This document shows positions 1-12,000 of a DNA stretch of 64,000 bases, piece by piece; position 1 is the stretch's first letter; each line of letters starts with the position of its first letter. The notes under the pieces were generated by a model that made no database searches, had not been told where the DNA came from, and saw only the letters and a list, made by a program, of their open reading frames with translations. A program made the translations under genes and the position numbers. Origin of the DNA: Theodoxus fluviatilis (lineage: Eukaryota; Mollusca; Gastropoda; Cycloneritida; Neritidae); contig JAWQFJ010028229.1 in assembly GCA_034096865.1 (NCBI GenBank), positions 1 to 64,000 of the forward strand. The letters run 5' to 3'.

Positions 1-660
1 ATGCCAAAACCTGGAGGTTCAGCGCCAGCGGTTTTTATCTGTCTGTCTGTCTGTCTGTGTGTGTGTCTGTCTGTCCCGACTTAACGGCTGATATCTCAAG
101 AACTACTGGACGGATTTCCTTGACGTTTTGCACACTTACTGGAAGTTAGGTCCGATTGAATGTATCAAATTTTCAGAATCGAGGTTTGAAAAGAAAGTGG
201 TTTTTTAAGGTCGTAAACTCGGAAGCACCTCCCTAAATACTCAATTGATGGAAAGGCGAAATGGAAAATGTGTGACGTCATCAACAACGTGACGTAATTT
301 TTATGTGTATCTCTGCCTGTCAGGCCCGACTTAACGGCTGATATCTCAAAAACTGCTGGACGGATTTCCTTGACATTTTGCACACTTACTGGAAGTTAGG
401 TCCGATTGAATGTGTCAAATTTTCAGAATCGAGGTTTGAAAAGAAAGTGATTTATTTAGGTCGTAAACTCGAAAACCTCCCCCCTCAAAATCAGTTGACG
501 GAATGGCGACCCACTCCACAGCCACGCCCCTTTCTCGCTGTATCTCGCGGCAAAATGGTTTCACGCGAACGCAGACTGACTCGTTGCGTTGTATTCCGGA
601 CAGCATTTGTGTCTCATTTTTGCCAGACAGTGAGAAGATTTCTCAGACTGTGATAGACAG
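1..660 (+). repeat. Dispersed core repeat, two partial copies
   Basis: A repeat opens with atgccaaaacctggaggttc, runs through a TCTG/TG microsatellite, then has a conserved body (ctactggacggatttcctt, gaagttaggtccgattgaat, ttttcagaatcgagg). The body occurs at about 80-215 and again at about 325-455, so this is a tandem or nested pair. The tail (ctgtatctcgc, gacagtgagaagatttctca) recurs at 2400-2580, 6290-6440 and 10750-10890. No coding capacity is seen. The family is not recognised by name. Confidence 0.75.
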
Positions 661-1685
661 GGGTATGAATAAATACTACTCATGTCTCTCCAGGTTTACT
701 GGAGGTTCTACAGACTTTATAAGACTTTTTGTAGTTTGCCGCACTTCCTGCCGCCGGCTGCCGGCCCAACTCTTCACAGGGCAAAATCTTTTCAAGTTTT
801 TGTTCTTAGTTTCCAACGACCTGCTCAGTCCACATAAGGTCAGTTTATGATTGCTTGTATTATAAAGCAGAGAACATCTTTTCAATGTTGCACTAGTCTT
901 GTCGTGTTGGTGCCTAAATTAGTGATTTTGAGTGCACACGGTTAGTTGTTCATTTCGATTTGTCTCCGCCATATGCTTTGCGCTGTTTCCCGCTCTTTGA
1001 GTTTATTGTACTTGGGTGGCGTAGTGGTAATTTTCACGCTACCAGCGGAGATTGTGTCAAATAAATGCAAACTGCTTATTAATTTCAAATTATTTTTAAA
1101 TATGGAAATACGTTGAAAGCAAGTATTTAGTTCCCCTTTTTGTTTGCTGTTTTTTCAGTTTTTCATCACTACAGCACTATGACATGCAAGATGACGATAG
1201 CGTCCATGCCGTTCTGCAAATAAATGATCTGACCCAGATTAGTGGTGCGACGTGCTTGTATGATGTGCTCGGTGACACTCTCTGTACTCTCATCCCGTAT
1301 ATATGTTGAGAACAAAGGCAGAACACGTACTGTAAACACGGCAATAGTCTGGCATAGTTGTGCGGTGAAAGAGAGAAAGCGAGTGTCGTGGAATCGAAAT
1401 TCGTGACAGTGTAATTTTTGTTAATATTCACAAATTCACATTGATACAAGTGGCTCGAAATAAATCTTTCGCACACTGCACAGTTCGCATAGCAGCCATA
1501 ATAAAGTAAAGAGAAAAAAACCACCACCACACAGAGAGAGAAAAAAGGACATACAACTGAATGATGCAGCCGTCATAAGAAACGGTGACAGATATGAGAT
1601 CTGGAATGGAAGACGGGGGAAATTGGGAGAAAAAAAGAGGGGGGGGGGGGTTGTGAGGAAGGGCGAAATGCGTTTTTCCCGTTTT

Positions 1686-1768
<83 letters not shown>

Positions 1769-2007
1769 CGTGCTGAGGGGGTCGGGGGTGGCGATGGGTA
1801 GGGTGGGGAATGGGGTGGGGGAAGCAGATGCAAAAGCAGAAGACTTCCATCTGTTCAAGACGTGATGTCAAGCTTTGGATATACCCCTGTGATCCTGTAC
1901 ACAAAGCCGTGTGTGACTTACTTCAAAAGTTACAGTGGCACTACAGACATCCTGTTATCCCTCCAGGTTTACTGAAGGTCCTACAGACTTTATTGTGGTT
2001 TTTTTAA
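661..2007. other. Gene-free segment with a (TG)n microsatellite
   Basis: The imperfect palindrome ccaggtttactggagg lies near 690-705 and a close copy near 1964-1980, so the segment sits between two copies of this short motif. A (TG)n run occupies about 1689-1765. Open frames across it are only TG or CA runs. No gene is seen. Confidence 0.6.
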
Positions 2008-2732
2008 TGCCAAAACCTGGAGGTTCAGCGCCAGCGGTTTTTATCTGTGTGTGTGTGTGTGTGTCTGTCTGTGTGTGTGTCTGTCCCGACTTAACGGCTG
2101 ATTTCTCAAAAACTACTGGACGGATTTCCTTGACATTTTGCACACTAACTGGAAGTTAGGTCCGATTGAATGTATCAAATTTTCAGAATCGAGGCTTGAA
2201 GAGAAAGTGGTTTTTTAAGGTCGTACACTCCAGAGCGCCTCCCCAAATACGCGATTCATGGAATGGCGAAATTGCGTAATGTGTGACGTCATCAACAACG
2301 TGACGTCATTTGCGAGTAGAGTTTTGATAAGGATGAATTTTGAGAACATTGGTGAAAGGATAAAGAAGGATTTTTTACGATGCAAGTAGTCAATTGATGG
2401 AATGGCGAGCCACTCTACAGCCACGCCCCTTTTCTCGCTGTATCTCGCGTGGTTGTAGTTGCTGGCGCCAAAATGGCTTCCGAATGAACGCCGACTAACT
2501 CGTTGCATTGTATTCCGGACATCATTTGTGTCTCATTTTTGCCAGACAGTGAGAAGATTTCTCAGACTGTGATAGACAGGGGTATGAATAAATACTATTC
2601 ATGTTATTTAGACGAAATTAAGATCTATTAGCAAGCGGATTAAACGGTGGAGGTGACAGCTCGGTGCTTCAGATCAATGCGCCGCACATATTTCCATCTT
2701 GACGCTGCTAAGCAGAAGATCAACCAACCATC
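2008..2732 (+). repeat. Dispersed core repeat, full-length copy
   Basis: This is the fullest copy of the family, from the atgccaaaacc start at 2008 through the TG/TCTG microsatellite, the conserved body and a tail carrying acgtgacgtcattt. It ends in a segment (gcaagcggattaaacggtgg) that leads straight into the foldback element at 2733. The same junction recurs at 6615/6616 and 11077/11078, so the two parts travel or duplicate together. Confidence 0.75.
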
Positions 2733-3348
2733 CTCATTGCTCGTGCAAGGCTGGGTAAGTGTTGTTGTTGTTTTTTAAATCATTTATCTGTTACGTGTTT
2801 GATGGAGTAACCGAAGCTCGCATTCCAAAATTGTAGAACCTACTCTTGAAGTGTTGTGTGTGGAGCCAAAAAGCTTGCGCAACTGTCCTTCGCACTGACT
2901 GTCCTATGCACGGACTGTCCTTTGCATTAACTGTCCTTCACACTGACTGTTCTATGCACTGACTGTCCGATGCACTGACTGTCCTATGCACGTTCACACT
3001 GACCAGTGCACAGAATGACCGGTGCGTGTCCGAAGCACTGGTGAGCGCGACAAAAACTTTGAGCGGACTGCTAGATCTTTACCCACTGTAGAAAGCGCAC
3101 TTCCCCTCCTCTCCTTCGTGACAATCTCCTTGTCAGTGCATAGAACAGTCAGTGTGAAGGACAGTTAATGCAAAGGACGGTCAGTGCAAAGGACAGTCCG
3201 TGCATAGGACAGTCAGTGCAAAGGACAGTTGTGCAAGCTTTTTGGATCCACACACAACACTTCAACAGTAGCTTAGGTTACTCCATCAAACACGTAACAG
3301 ATAAATGATTTTAAAAAATCACTTACCCAGCCTTGCACGAGCAATGAG
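2733..3348. repeat. Foldback (long inverted repeat) element, copy 1
   Basis: The left end ctcattgctcgtgcaaggct is the exact reverse complement of the right end near 3329-3348. The arms extend inward more than 200 bp with minor mismatches. They share caaaaagcttg and a short internal subrepeat of the type actgtcctttgcattaactg, which appears inverted on the right. About 130 bp separates the arms. A transcript would fold into a long hairpin. Two other copies lie at 6616 and 11078. No coding region is present. Confidence 0.85.
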
Positions 3349-3521
3349 CAATGCATGACCAGGTTCGATTCTGCGCAGAAATTTCTTTTCCTCTTTTTTC
3401 GAGAGGTTGTGGGTTCGAACCCAACCTGGTTTTTTGTGTTTTTGTGTGTGCGTGTTTTTTCCCCCCTCTTTTCTTGAGAGGTTGCGGGTTCGAATCCGAT
3501 CTATAAAAAAATTAAATATAT
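3349..3521 (+). repeat. Truncated tRNA-like SINE remnant with repeated B-box-like motifs
   Basis: Only the second half of the tRNA-like unit is kept (catgaccaggttcgattctg). Two related segments follow, each ending in a B-box-like gggttcgaa (near 3410 and 3488). The same trio in fuller form is at 5673-5875, 7310-7495 and 11755-11945. Confidence 0.6.
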
Positions 3522-4030
3522 ATGCCAAAACCTGGAGGTTCAGCGTCAGCGGTTTTTATCCCTCCAGGTTTACTGGAGGTCCTACAGACATTATCCCTCC
3601 AGGTTTACTGGAGGTCCTACAGACTTTGTCTGTCTGTCTGTGTGTGTGTTTGTCTGTCTGTCCCGACTCCACGGCTTATATCTCAAAAACTACTGGACGG
3701 ATTTCCTTGAGATTTTGCACACTAACTGGAAGTTAGGTCCGATTGAATGTATCAAATTTTCAGAATCGAGGCTTGAAGAGAAAGTGGTTTTTTAAGGTCG
3801 TATTCTCGAAATTACCGGTCTAAAAATGATTGAAATGACAATTGACGGAATAGCCAAATTTGACGTCATTAATAACGTTACGTCATTTGCAAGTACAATT
3901 TCGATCCTATATATGCCAGGAGAAGAATTTCGAAACACCTGGGGAGGTAGGCAATTTGATGGAATGGCGAAATTCCAACATGTGCGACGTCATCAATAAC
4001 GTGACGTCATTTGCGAGGACAGAGAATGAA
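3522..4030 (+). repeat. Dispersed core repeat copy
   Basis: It starts atgccaaaacctggaggttc at 3522. Two tandem copies of the palindrome-bearing segment ccctccaggtttactggagg (about 3559-3640) precede the TCTG/TG tract and the conserved body. The 3' portion diverges after about 3800 into a tail with acgtgacgtcattt. Confidence 0.7.
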
Positions 4031-4330
4031 TTTAGATAGATAGATATGTCCTCAGATGTCTTAGGCCGCGAGGCCTTTATCTGATCTTTTGATCAGTACT
4101 TATGGCTACTCTCACTTTTTACTACCCTAGTTCTAACGATCTTAAAAGATCGTGCCTATTCTCTATACTTTTCTTCCGGTGGCTTATGAGTGGCAGAGAG
4201 TGGTATACGTGGCAACAGCGGGTGGCCAACATCATCACAGTACATGTAGTCTTTGAACATCGTGTCAATTCTTTTTTTGAAGCTGTTTAATGACGAACAC
4301 TGAATTTGAGAACACTGGTAAAGGAGAAAG
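4031..4330. other. Short unannotated segment after a GATA microsatellite
   Basis: A short GATA run (about 4034-4048) precedes sequence of unknown origin containing ccgcgaggccttta. No gene is supported. Confidence 0.4.
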
Positions 4331-4372
4331 AATTATCCCTCATGGTTTACTGGAGGTCCTACAGACTTTATC

Positions 4373-4448
<76 letters not shown>

Positions 4449-4700
4449 TGTCTGTCTGTCTGTCCCGACTCCACGGCTTATATCTCAAAAACTACTGGAC
4501 GGATTTCCTTGAGATTTTGCACACTAACTGGAAGTTAGGTCCGATTGAATGTATCAAATTTTCAGAATCGAGGTTTGAAGAGAAAGTGGTTGACGGTCGT
4601 AATACGATTTTTTCCATTCATGGTCGAAACTTCGCTGGCTTCGAGATCGTTTTCGCCTTGCAGACGACTGCTTCGTATTCAAATCATCACTGCAAGGCAG
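4331..4700 (+). repeat. Dispersed core repeat with a long (TG)n
   Basis: The palindrome-related segment (tggtttactggaggtcctac) is followed by about 70 bp of uninterrupted TG (about 4376-4446), TCTG repeats and the conserved body. The long TG tract makes open frames of VCVCVC that are not genes. Confidence 0.7.
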
Positions 4701-5640
4701 CGCGAAATTGACCGAAGTCGATTAAAAAAACTCGTATTCATACACATAATAAACCAATTCGATTTTCTTTCTCAGATTATTCAGACTTTGTCCGATAATT
4801 ACGACCGTAAGATAGCAGTGATTTGACATTCGGCGTCACCGTGTCATGTGACGGTGATAGTTTCGTCTGCAACTCGCACTTACGTTATGGTCGAAGTAGA
4901 TTGATGTTTACTTCGTCCGCTGAACGCTGTCAAGACTAATGCTCGAATGAATGAAGTATGATTTCCTAATTTTTCCGGATTAATACAAATGTATATCAAA
5001 TACATCAGTTCAATTTAATCGAGTCAATTAATCGAGTACATGTCCACTAGGTGAAAAATGTGTTGAGTGGAACGCAAGTCAGAAAAGTTACACTTGCAGT
5101 CTAAACAACAAAATGAATACAGTGTTTGTATTGAAAAATCAGGTCAATCTTTTCGTCGTTTGGTTCCACGACAAGAGTATGAAATCTTGTTTCCAGCGAG
5201 ATTAGGAGCTTCTGCAAACATGGCTGACAACGGTCAGAATGGTTATAGTTGCTTGGTTTTTTCCTTGTCAAAACTTGTTATACCGTCAGATTGTAACCAC
5301 CATCAGATTTTCTGCAACTTTTCAAAGCGAATCTAGCCTAAAAACCTACCAGTTATGCATCGTGTTATCAGGATTGACTCGTTGCTTGTAGAACGACGGT
5401 ACTCGGTAGCAGTACCACACACGGTGTGTGCGTGAATGAGTACGAATGCACATGTCTGGTGTGAACATCTATAAAGTATAATACACTTCCTCCTCTGTGT
5501 GACTGTGTGAGTGTTAATTCAGCGTCTATGACATGCCAAAGGAAAACAAAACATGTCATAATAGGAGCTTTCCTGAACCTATCCATCATGTTTTAAATAT
5601 ATGGTCGATTGTTCCTGGGCCAATAGCTTAGAAATGGATT
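4700..5640. other. No recognisable gene or repeat
   Basis: AT-rich sequence with short open frames on both strands. None resembles a known protein and no tandem structure is evident. Confidence 0.4.
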
Positions 5641-5672
5641 TACATGCTTTACAAACACTCCGTCATAGCAAT

Positions 5673-5887
5673 TCTCTAATGGCTCAGCTGGTAGAGCGTT
5701 CGTCTCTTGGTCATGCATGACCAGGTTTGATTCTGCGCTGAAACTTTTTTTTCTTCTCTTTTTTCGAGAGGTTGTGGGTTCGAACCCGACCTGGGTTTTT
5801 GTGTTTTTATGTGTGTGTGTGTGTGTTTTCCCCCTCTTTTCTCGAGAGATTGCGGGGTCGAACCCGATCTTTTTTTACATTTTTTTT
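5673..5887 (+). repeat. tRNA-Lys-like SINE head plus B-box-like repeats
   Basis: The segment tggctcagctggtagagcgt matches a pol III A box. About 35 bp later aggtttgattctg resembles a B box. Between them, cttgg sits where a tRNA-Lys (CTT) anticodon would be. No matching acceptor stem is apparent, so this is a tRNA-derived SINE head, not a functional tRNA. Two B-box-like gggttcgaac / gggtcgaacc segments follow, before the next core repeat at 5888. Confidence 0.6.
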
Positions 5888-6615
5888 AATATGCCAAAAC
5901 CTGGAGGTTCAGCGCCAGCGGTTTTTATCTGTCTGTCTGTCCCGTCTTCACGGCTGATTTCTCAAAAACTACTGGACGGATTTCCTTGACATTTTGCACA
6001 CTAACTGGAAGTTAGGTCCGATTGAATGTATCAAATTTTCAGAATCGAGGCTTGAAGAGAAAGTGGTTTTTTAAGGTCGTACACTCCAGAGCGCCTCCCC
6101 AAATACGCGATTCATGGAATGGCGAAATTGCGTAATGTGTGACGTCATCAACAACGTGACGTCATTTGCGAGTAGAGTTTTGATAAGGATGAATTTTGAG
6201 AACATTGGTGAAAGGATAAAGAAGGATTTTTTACGATGCAAGTGGTCAATTGATGGAATGGCGACCCACTCGACAGCCACGTCTCTTTCTCGCTGTATCT
6301 CGCGTGGTAACAGATGCGCAGACGGCAAAATGGCTTCCGAATGAACGCCGACTAACTCGTTGCATTGTAATATTCTGGACAGCATTTGTGTCTCATTTTT
6401 GCCAGACAGTGAGAAGATTTCTCAGACTGTGATAGACAGGGGTATGAATAAATACTATTCATGTTATTTAGACGAAATTAAGATCTATTAGCAAGCGGAT
6501 TAAACGGTGGAGGTGACAGCTCGGTGCTTCAGATCAATGTGGAAAAATTTAAGCAGCACATTATATATCGACTTTCTTTCGATCTTGACGCTGCTAAGCA
6601 GAAGATGAACCATCC
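5888..6615 (+). repeat. Dispersed core repeat, full-length copy
   Basis: It aligns by eye nearly base for base with 2008-2732, including the tail and the segment leading into the foldback. The TG tract is shorter. Confidence 0.75.
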
Positions 6616-7162
6616 TCATTGCTCGTGCAAGGCTGGGTAAGTGTTGTTGGGTTTTTAATCATGTATCTGTTACGTGTTTGATGGAGTAAGCTAAGCTCGT
6701 ATTCCAAAATTTTATAACCTACACTTGAAGTGTTGTGTGTGGAGCCAAAAAGCTTGCGCAACTGTCCTTCGCACTGACTGTCCTATGCACGGACTGTCCT
6801 TTGCATTAACTGTCCTTCACACTGACTGTTCTATGCACTGACTGTCCGATGCACTGACTGTCCTATGCACTTTCACACTGACCAGTGCACAGAATGACCG
6901 GCATGTGTCCGAAGCACTGGTGAGCGCGACATGTCAGTGTGAAGGACAGTTAATGCAAAGGACGGTCAGTGCAAAGGACAGTCCGTGCATAGGACAGTCA
7001 GTGCGAAGGACAGTTGCGCAAGCTTTTTGGCTCCACACACAACACTTCAAGAGTAGGTTCTACAATTTTGGAATGCGAGCTTAGGTTACTCCATCAAATC
7101 AAACACGTAACAGATAAATGATTTAAAAAAAACCACTTATACAGCCTTGCACGAGCAATGAG
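6616..7162. repeat. Foldback (long inverted repeat) element, copy 2
   Basis: It has the same termini as copy 1 (ctcattgctcgtgcaaggct left, its reverse complement right). The central spacer is shorter, so the arms are almost contiguous around about 6890-6930. Confidence 0.85.
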
Positions 7163-7309
7163 CAGTAATGTTAAATTTCAAATGCAGATCTGAGACTCAC
7201 CCCCGCACAGACTCCTTTGCTTTTATTCAGCCGGTTGAGATTTAGCTGCTCGTGTGGCCACGGAAAAGAACGTTATAAATGCTTTACAAGCACTCCGCCA
7301 CATCAATTC

Positions 7310-7507
7310 TCTCTCAGCTGGTAGAGCGTTAGACTCTTGGTCATGCATGACCAGGTTCGATTCTGCGCTGAAACTTTTTCTTCTTCTCTTTTTTCGAGAG
7401 GTTGTGGGTTCAAACTCGACCTGGTTTTTTATGTTTTTGTGTGTGTGTGTGTTTTCCCCCTCTTTTCTCGAGAGCTTGCGGGTTCGAACCCGATTTAAAA
7501 AAAAATT
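7310..7507 (+). repeat. tRNA-Lys-like SINE head plus B-box-like repeats
   Basis: A-box-like ctcagctggtagagcgtt is followed by agactcttggtcatgcatga and B-box-like aggttcgattctg, then two gggttc-type repeats. The core repeat starts at 7508. The order matches 5673-5888. Confidence 0.6.
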
Positions 7508-7620
7508 AATGCCAAAACCTGGAGGTTCAGCGCCAGCGGTTTTTATCTGTCTGTGTGTGTGTGTGTCTGTCTGTCCTGACTCCATGGCTTATATCTCAAA
7601 AACTACTGGACGGATTTCCT
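7508..7620 (+). repeat. Core repeat, 5' half, interrupted by an insertion
   Basis: The copy runs normally to cggatttcct and then stops. Its continuation (ttgagattttgcacac) resumes at 10447. Other copies, such as near 3700, read straight through this point. Confidence 0.8.
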
Positions 7621-10446
7621 GGTGTCGCGTATAAAGTTGTCTAATAGTAGAAAGACTCGACCTCGAGGAACGACGTAGTCATCCTGGAGGGGAGAGGTAA
7701 TTAGAACAACAGAGTTTACAGCTAAACTCGACCACCACTCCTTGGGGGGACACCACAAACAGTCAAGCAATGTTAAACAACAAGTGAAGAATGACCACTG
7801 AATCAGGGATAAAATAAATCAATGAAGTTTAATCAACAATAAACAGCAGCAGGAAAAGAAATCAAAACAAAAATCATCAACGGAAGCAAGATGGCAGAGT
7901 ACTTCCGCTGTTGAAAACAAGTAAAAAATAAACAACAACAAGTCACACTAGAGCATGGTGACATCAAACTCTCAAACCATGGAAAAAAATCATACACAAG
8001 TAACAATATCTGCGTTACCGGTAACGAGAAATGTTATCAATGTGATTCAAGGAAAAACACCCCCTCACGCTCCCACAGAGGAGCACACAAAACTGGAATT
8101 AATCCAATAATTTGTCTCAGAAAAACCCCTTTCCAACCCCTTGTTCTGACACACACGTACAGAACAAGAACGTTCTCACAGCAGAGAAACAAGGTTCACC
8201 ACTTCCGTACCCACAAGAAGTTACACGCACACTTCCGCCCCAATAGAAGTTGCAGCGGTCTACCGCTAGACCATTTAACAATCAAATGTTAAATTAAACC
8301 TATAAACTTCTCCCAAAACCCCGCACTAAGTATCAGGGAACACCAATTCCCTATGAAAGATTTACAGTTCCTCTTCACAACTCCACTGGCCAAATCATTC
8401 ACAACAAACCACAACAACACTTTCAGTCTGAATACTAATCAGTTAGACCCCCTCTTCCTGACCCCCTTCCCCTTGTGCTGACCCACTTCCGCCCAGGTCA
8501 CGCAAGCCAGAAAAATACAGCGAATTCAGACGCCGAGCGCTCAACGCTTGCACTCGTCCCTTTCTCGCACAGACAGTCCTGTCGAAAACCCCCGTGAGTA
8601 ATAAGACAGACGTCAACAATTAGAGTGGAGAAAGATAAAAAGGTTTTCTTACCCTTTTGAAGTCCAGAAGCAGTGCCTCCAGAATACACATACACACAAC
8701 CTCATAAAAATAGCGCACAACCCTACCCTGTCCCACTTTCGTCCCCTGAAAGTAAATCACTGTCCGAGCACCGCGCTCCAGACTAGTCCAAGAGAAACAG
8801 TTCTTGGTGGACAACCGCAGGTAGTCGAAGAATAAGAGCACGCTCCAATGGGTCTCCCGTCGTGGCTGCGGGCAGGCCTCCGTGCCTCTCTCCCGCTCGA
8901 GGTTTCACCGACTAATGGCGCCAAGCCGATATCAGTCGGTCCGTCGGAAAGTCCGTTCCGACACAGTACGAATCCCCCCCGGTCAGTCAGAAACAGCTGT
9001 GATTAACTCCATCCTAACGAGAGAATCAGTTCGCCCTTCACACCGTCCTTGTTGCTTGTCCTCGCAACCCTACAGCTGCACCCCTCACCGCTACGAGCAA
9101 ATGAAGACGCTAGCGTTACGACCGTCCTACTTCACTCGGGTACCGCTCCGAGTCAGAATTCACACAGAATTCAACAGTCTAGGCAATGAGGCCTGTGCCT
9201 CCCTCTGATAGCGCTAGACTACACCTAAACGCACCAAGCGTAGAAGAAGTGACTGTTCCCCCAGTCCTTCGCCGCTGCCCGAACCGCTGGACAGTTAGAC
9301 CACACCGTGTGGACTTCACGCCGACCTTTGGCGTCTTTCGCTAGACCCTATTAGCACACAGCAAGGAATAGACGAAAGTTGTAGTTCCCTGAACTACTGG
9401 AAGAGCGCTTGCGACTGGGCCACCGCAACTTTAGAGGAAATGTGCACACCAAGTACACGAAGTATCGCTCGCAGACAGACGCTGGGCACGCACCGAGTAC
9501 GTAGACAGAGTTCTCACCAACTCTAACAGGAGGTAGGTAGTAACGAAGTACATGGAATTAGCGAGTAGAGTGGAAACCGAGTTTTCGAGTGTAGAGTGTA
9601 GTGGCCTGGAAGTACAAAAACCAACGCCTAATGAGAACCCGTAATCTCTCCCCCAAAATTTCACACAGAAGTTTTACTCATTGAGAAGAGACACGTTCCC
9701 GCCCAAACCACTTAATGGAAACTTCTCGCGCCCCCGCGAGTAAGTCCGTTTAACCCATTTCCCCGCTCATGAAAAATGGAGTTACAATTCACAAACTACC
9801 AAGAAAGGAATTCTTTAACTTTCCCAAAGAGATTTAATTCACATTCTAAGACACAATTTAACATCCCGGCGTTCGACTCTCTTCCCGCCCTTATCAACCG
9901 TCATTTCTCCCAACAGGCAAGAATTGTCGCGAATTTACATACCTCACAGCGCCAGGCCGTGTTATCCTCCAGAAAGCGAACTTTCCTCTCAGTCCCAACC
10001 AAGGCTTCTTCCCCTCTCTCGTGACCGACCGACCGTTGGCCCTCACGACGAGATACCACCGCGAAGTATAGCTGCTTCGCTGGCCACCCTTGTGGCACCA
10101 GTTTGCAGAGCCATCGCTCGCACAACCGCCCTCATCCAACGATGATTAAGTCTGTTCGCAGACGCCCGTCGGAGCCCGCGAAAACTACGTCACGTGATCA
10201 TCTTCCAATCACCGCCCTTTAATTGCGTGACCTCAGACCCGTGCCGGGTCAAGTGTAGACCCCGTACACACTTCGCTACCCCAACCCCCTCGAAAAATCA
10301 TATCCCTCCCTGGGTGATTTTCCCGCCGCGCGAACCTATCTTTAGCGATGCGGCAATCTCGTTTCCTAGTATGTAGCGGATCAATGCAATCTTATGCGCT
10401 GTTATTCACTTCCCATTCTCACCCCATTGTCGCGTCTCGCGACACC
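7621..10446. mobile_element. About 2.8-kb inserted element with short inverted ends
   Basis: The insertion is defined by the uninterrupted paralogous copies. It begins ggtgtcgcg and ends cgcgacacc, a 9-bp terminal inverted repeat. The right end also forms a perfect hairpin, tgtcgcg-tct-cgcgaca. Comparison with the empty site shows at most one duplicated T, consistent with insertion between two Ts. No transposase frame is seen; the longest open frames are about 100 codons and unrecognised. A Helentron/Helitron2-like non-autonomous element fits the TT target, lack of duplication and subterminal hairpin, but this is inference. Confidence 0.65.
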
Positions 10447-11077
10447 TTGAGATTTTGCACACTAACTGGAAGTTAGGTTCGATTGAATGTATCAAATTTT
10501 CAGAATCGAGGCTTGAAGAGAAAGTGGTTTTTTAAGGTCATACACTCGAGAGCGCCTCCCCAAATACTCGATTCATGGAATGGCGAAATTGCGTAATGTG
10601 TGACGTCATCAACAACGTGACGTCAATTGCGAGTAGAGTTTTGATAAGGATGAATTTCGAGAACATTGGTGAAAGGATAAAGAAGGATTTTTTACGATGC
10701 AAGTAGTCAGTTGATGGAATGGCGACCCACTCCACATCCACGTCCCTTTCTCGCTGTATCTCGCGTGGTAACAGTTGCAAGCGCCAAAATGGCTTCCGAA
10801 TGAACGCCGACTAACTCGTTGCATTGTATTCTGGACAGCATTTGTGTCTCATTTTTGCCAGACAGTGAGAAGATTTCTCAGACTGTGATAGACAGGGGTA
10901 TGAATAAATACTACTCATGTTATTTAGACGAAATTAAGATCTATTACCAAGCGGATTAAACGGTAGAGGTGACAGCTCGGTGCTTCACTCTTCAGATCAA
11001 TGCGGGAAAAATTAAGCAGCACATTATGTATCGACTTTCTTTCCATCTTGACGCTGCTAAGCAGAAGATCAACCATC
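10447..11077 (+). repeat. Core repeat, 3' half, after the insertion
   Basis: It continues the copy begun at 7508: ttgagattttgcacacta, the conserved body, the tail, and the segment that leads into the foldback at 11078. Confidence 0.75.
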
Positions 11078-11608
11078 CTCATTGCTCGTGCAAGGCTGGG
11101 TAAGTGTTGTTGGTTTTTTAATCATGTATCTGTTACGTGTTTGATGGAGTAAGCTAAGCTCGTATTCCAAAATTTTATAACCTACACTTGAAGTGTGTGT
11201 GGAGCCAAAAAGCTTCCGCAACTGTCCTTCGCACTGACTGTCCTATGCACGGACTGTCCTTTGCATTAACTGTCCTTCACACTGACTGTTCTATGCACTG
11301 ACTGTCCGATGCACTGACTGTCCTATGCACTTTCACACTGACCAGTGCACAGAATGACCGGCATGTGTCCGAAGCACTGGTGAGCGCGACATTGTCAGTG
11401 TGAAGGACAGTTAATGCAAAGGACAGTCCGTGCATAGGACAGTCAGTGCAAAGGACAGTTGCGCAAGCTTTTTGGATCCACACACAACACTTCAGCAGTA
11501 GGTTCTACAATTTTGGAATGCGAGCTTAGGTTACTCCATCAAACGCGTAACAGATAAATGATTAAAAAAACAACACTTATAGTTATACAGCCTTGCAGGA
11601 GCAATGAG
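11078..11608. repeat. Foldback (long inverted repeat) element, copy 3
   Basis: The ends are the same as in the other two copies, with one mismatch in the right end (gcagga for gcacga). One internal subrepeat is missing relative to copy 1. Confidence 0.85.
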
Positions 11609-11754
11609 CAGTAATGTTCAATTTCAAATGCAGATCTGAGACTCACCCCCGCACAGACTCCTTTGCTTTTATTCAGCCGGATGAGATTTAGCTGCTCGTG
11701 TGGCCACGGAAAAGAACGTTATAAATGCTTTACAAACACTCTGTCGTATCAATT

Positions 11755-12000
11755 CTCTAATGGCTCAGCTGGTAGAGCGTTGGTCTCTTGGTCATGCATG
11801 GCCAGATTCGATTCTGCGCTGAAACTTTTTTCTCTCTCTTTTTTCGAGAGGTTGTGGGTTCAAACCCAACCTGGTTTTTTGTGTTTGTGTGTGTGTGTTT
11901 TTTCCCCCTCTTTTCTCGAGAGGTTGCGGGTCCGAACCTGATATATATAAAAAATTAATATATATGCCAAAACCTGGAGGTTCAGCGCCAGTGGGTTTTA
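11755..12000 (+). repeat. tRNA-Lys-like SINE head and truncated core repeat
   Basis: A-box-like tggctcagctggtagagcgt and B-box-like agattcgattctg are followed by two gggttc/gggtcc segments. A core repeat starts at 11965 (atgccaaaacctggaggttc) and breaks off after about 35 bp. Confidence 0.55.

Noticed and set aside
1428..1904. Open frames rich in His-Thr around 1.5-1.9 kb
   Set aside because: Caused by the TG/CA microsatellite at 1689-1765.
5673..5745. tRNA-Lys gene
   Set aside because: A and B boxes are present, but no complementary acceptor stem is apparent and the segment is part of a repeated composite; best read as a SINE head.
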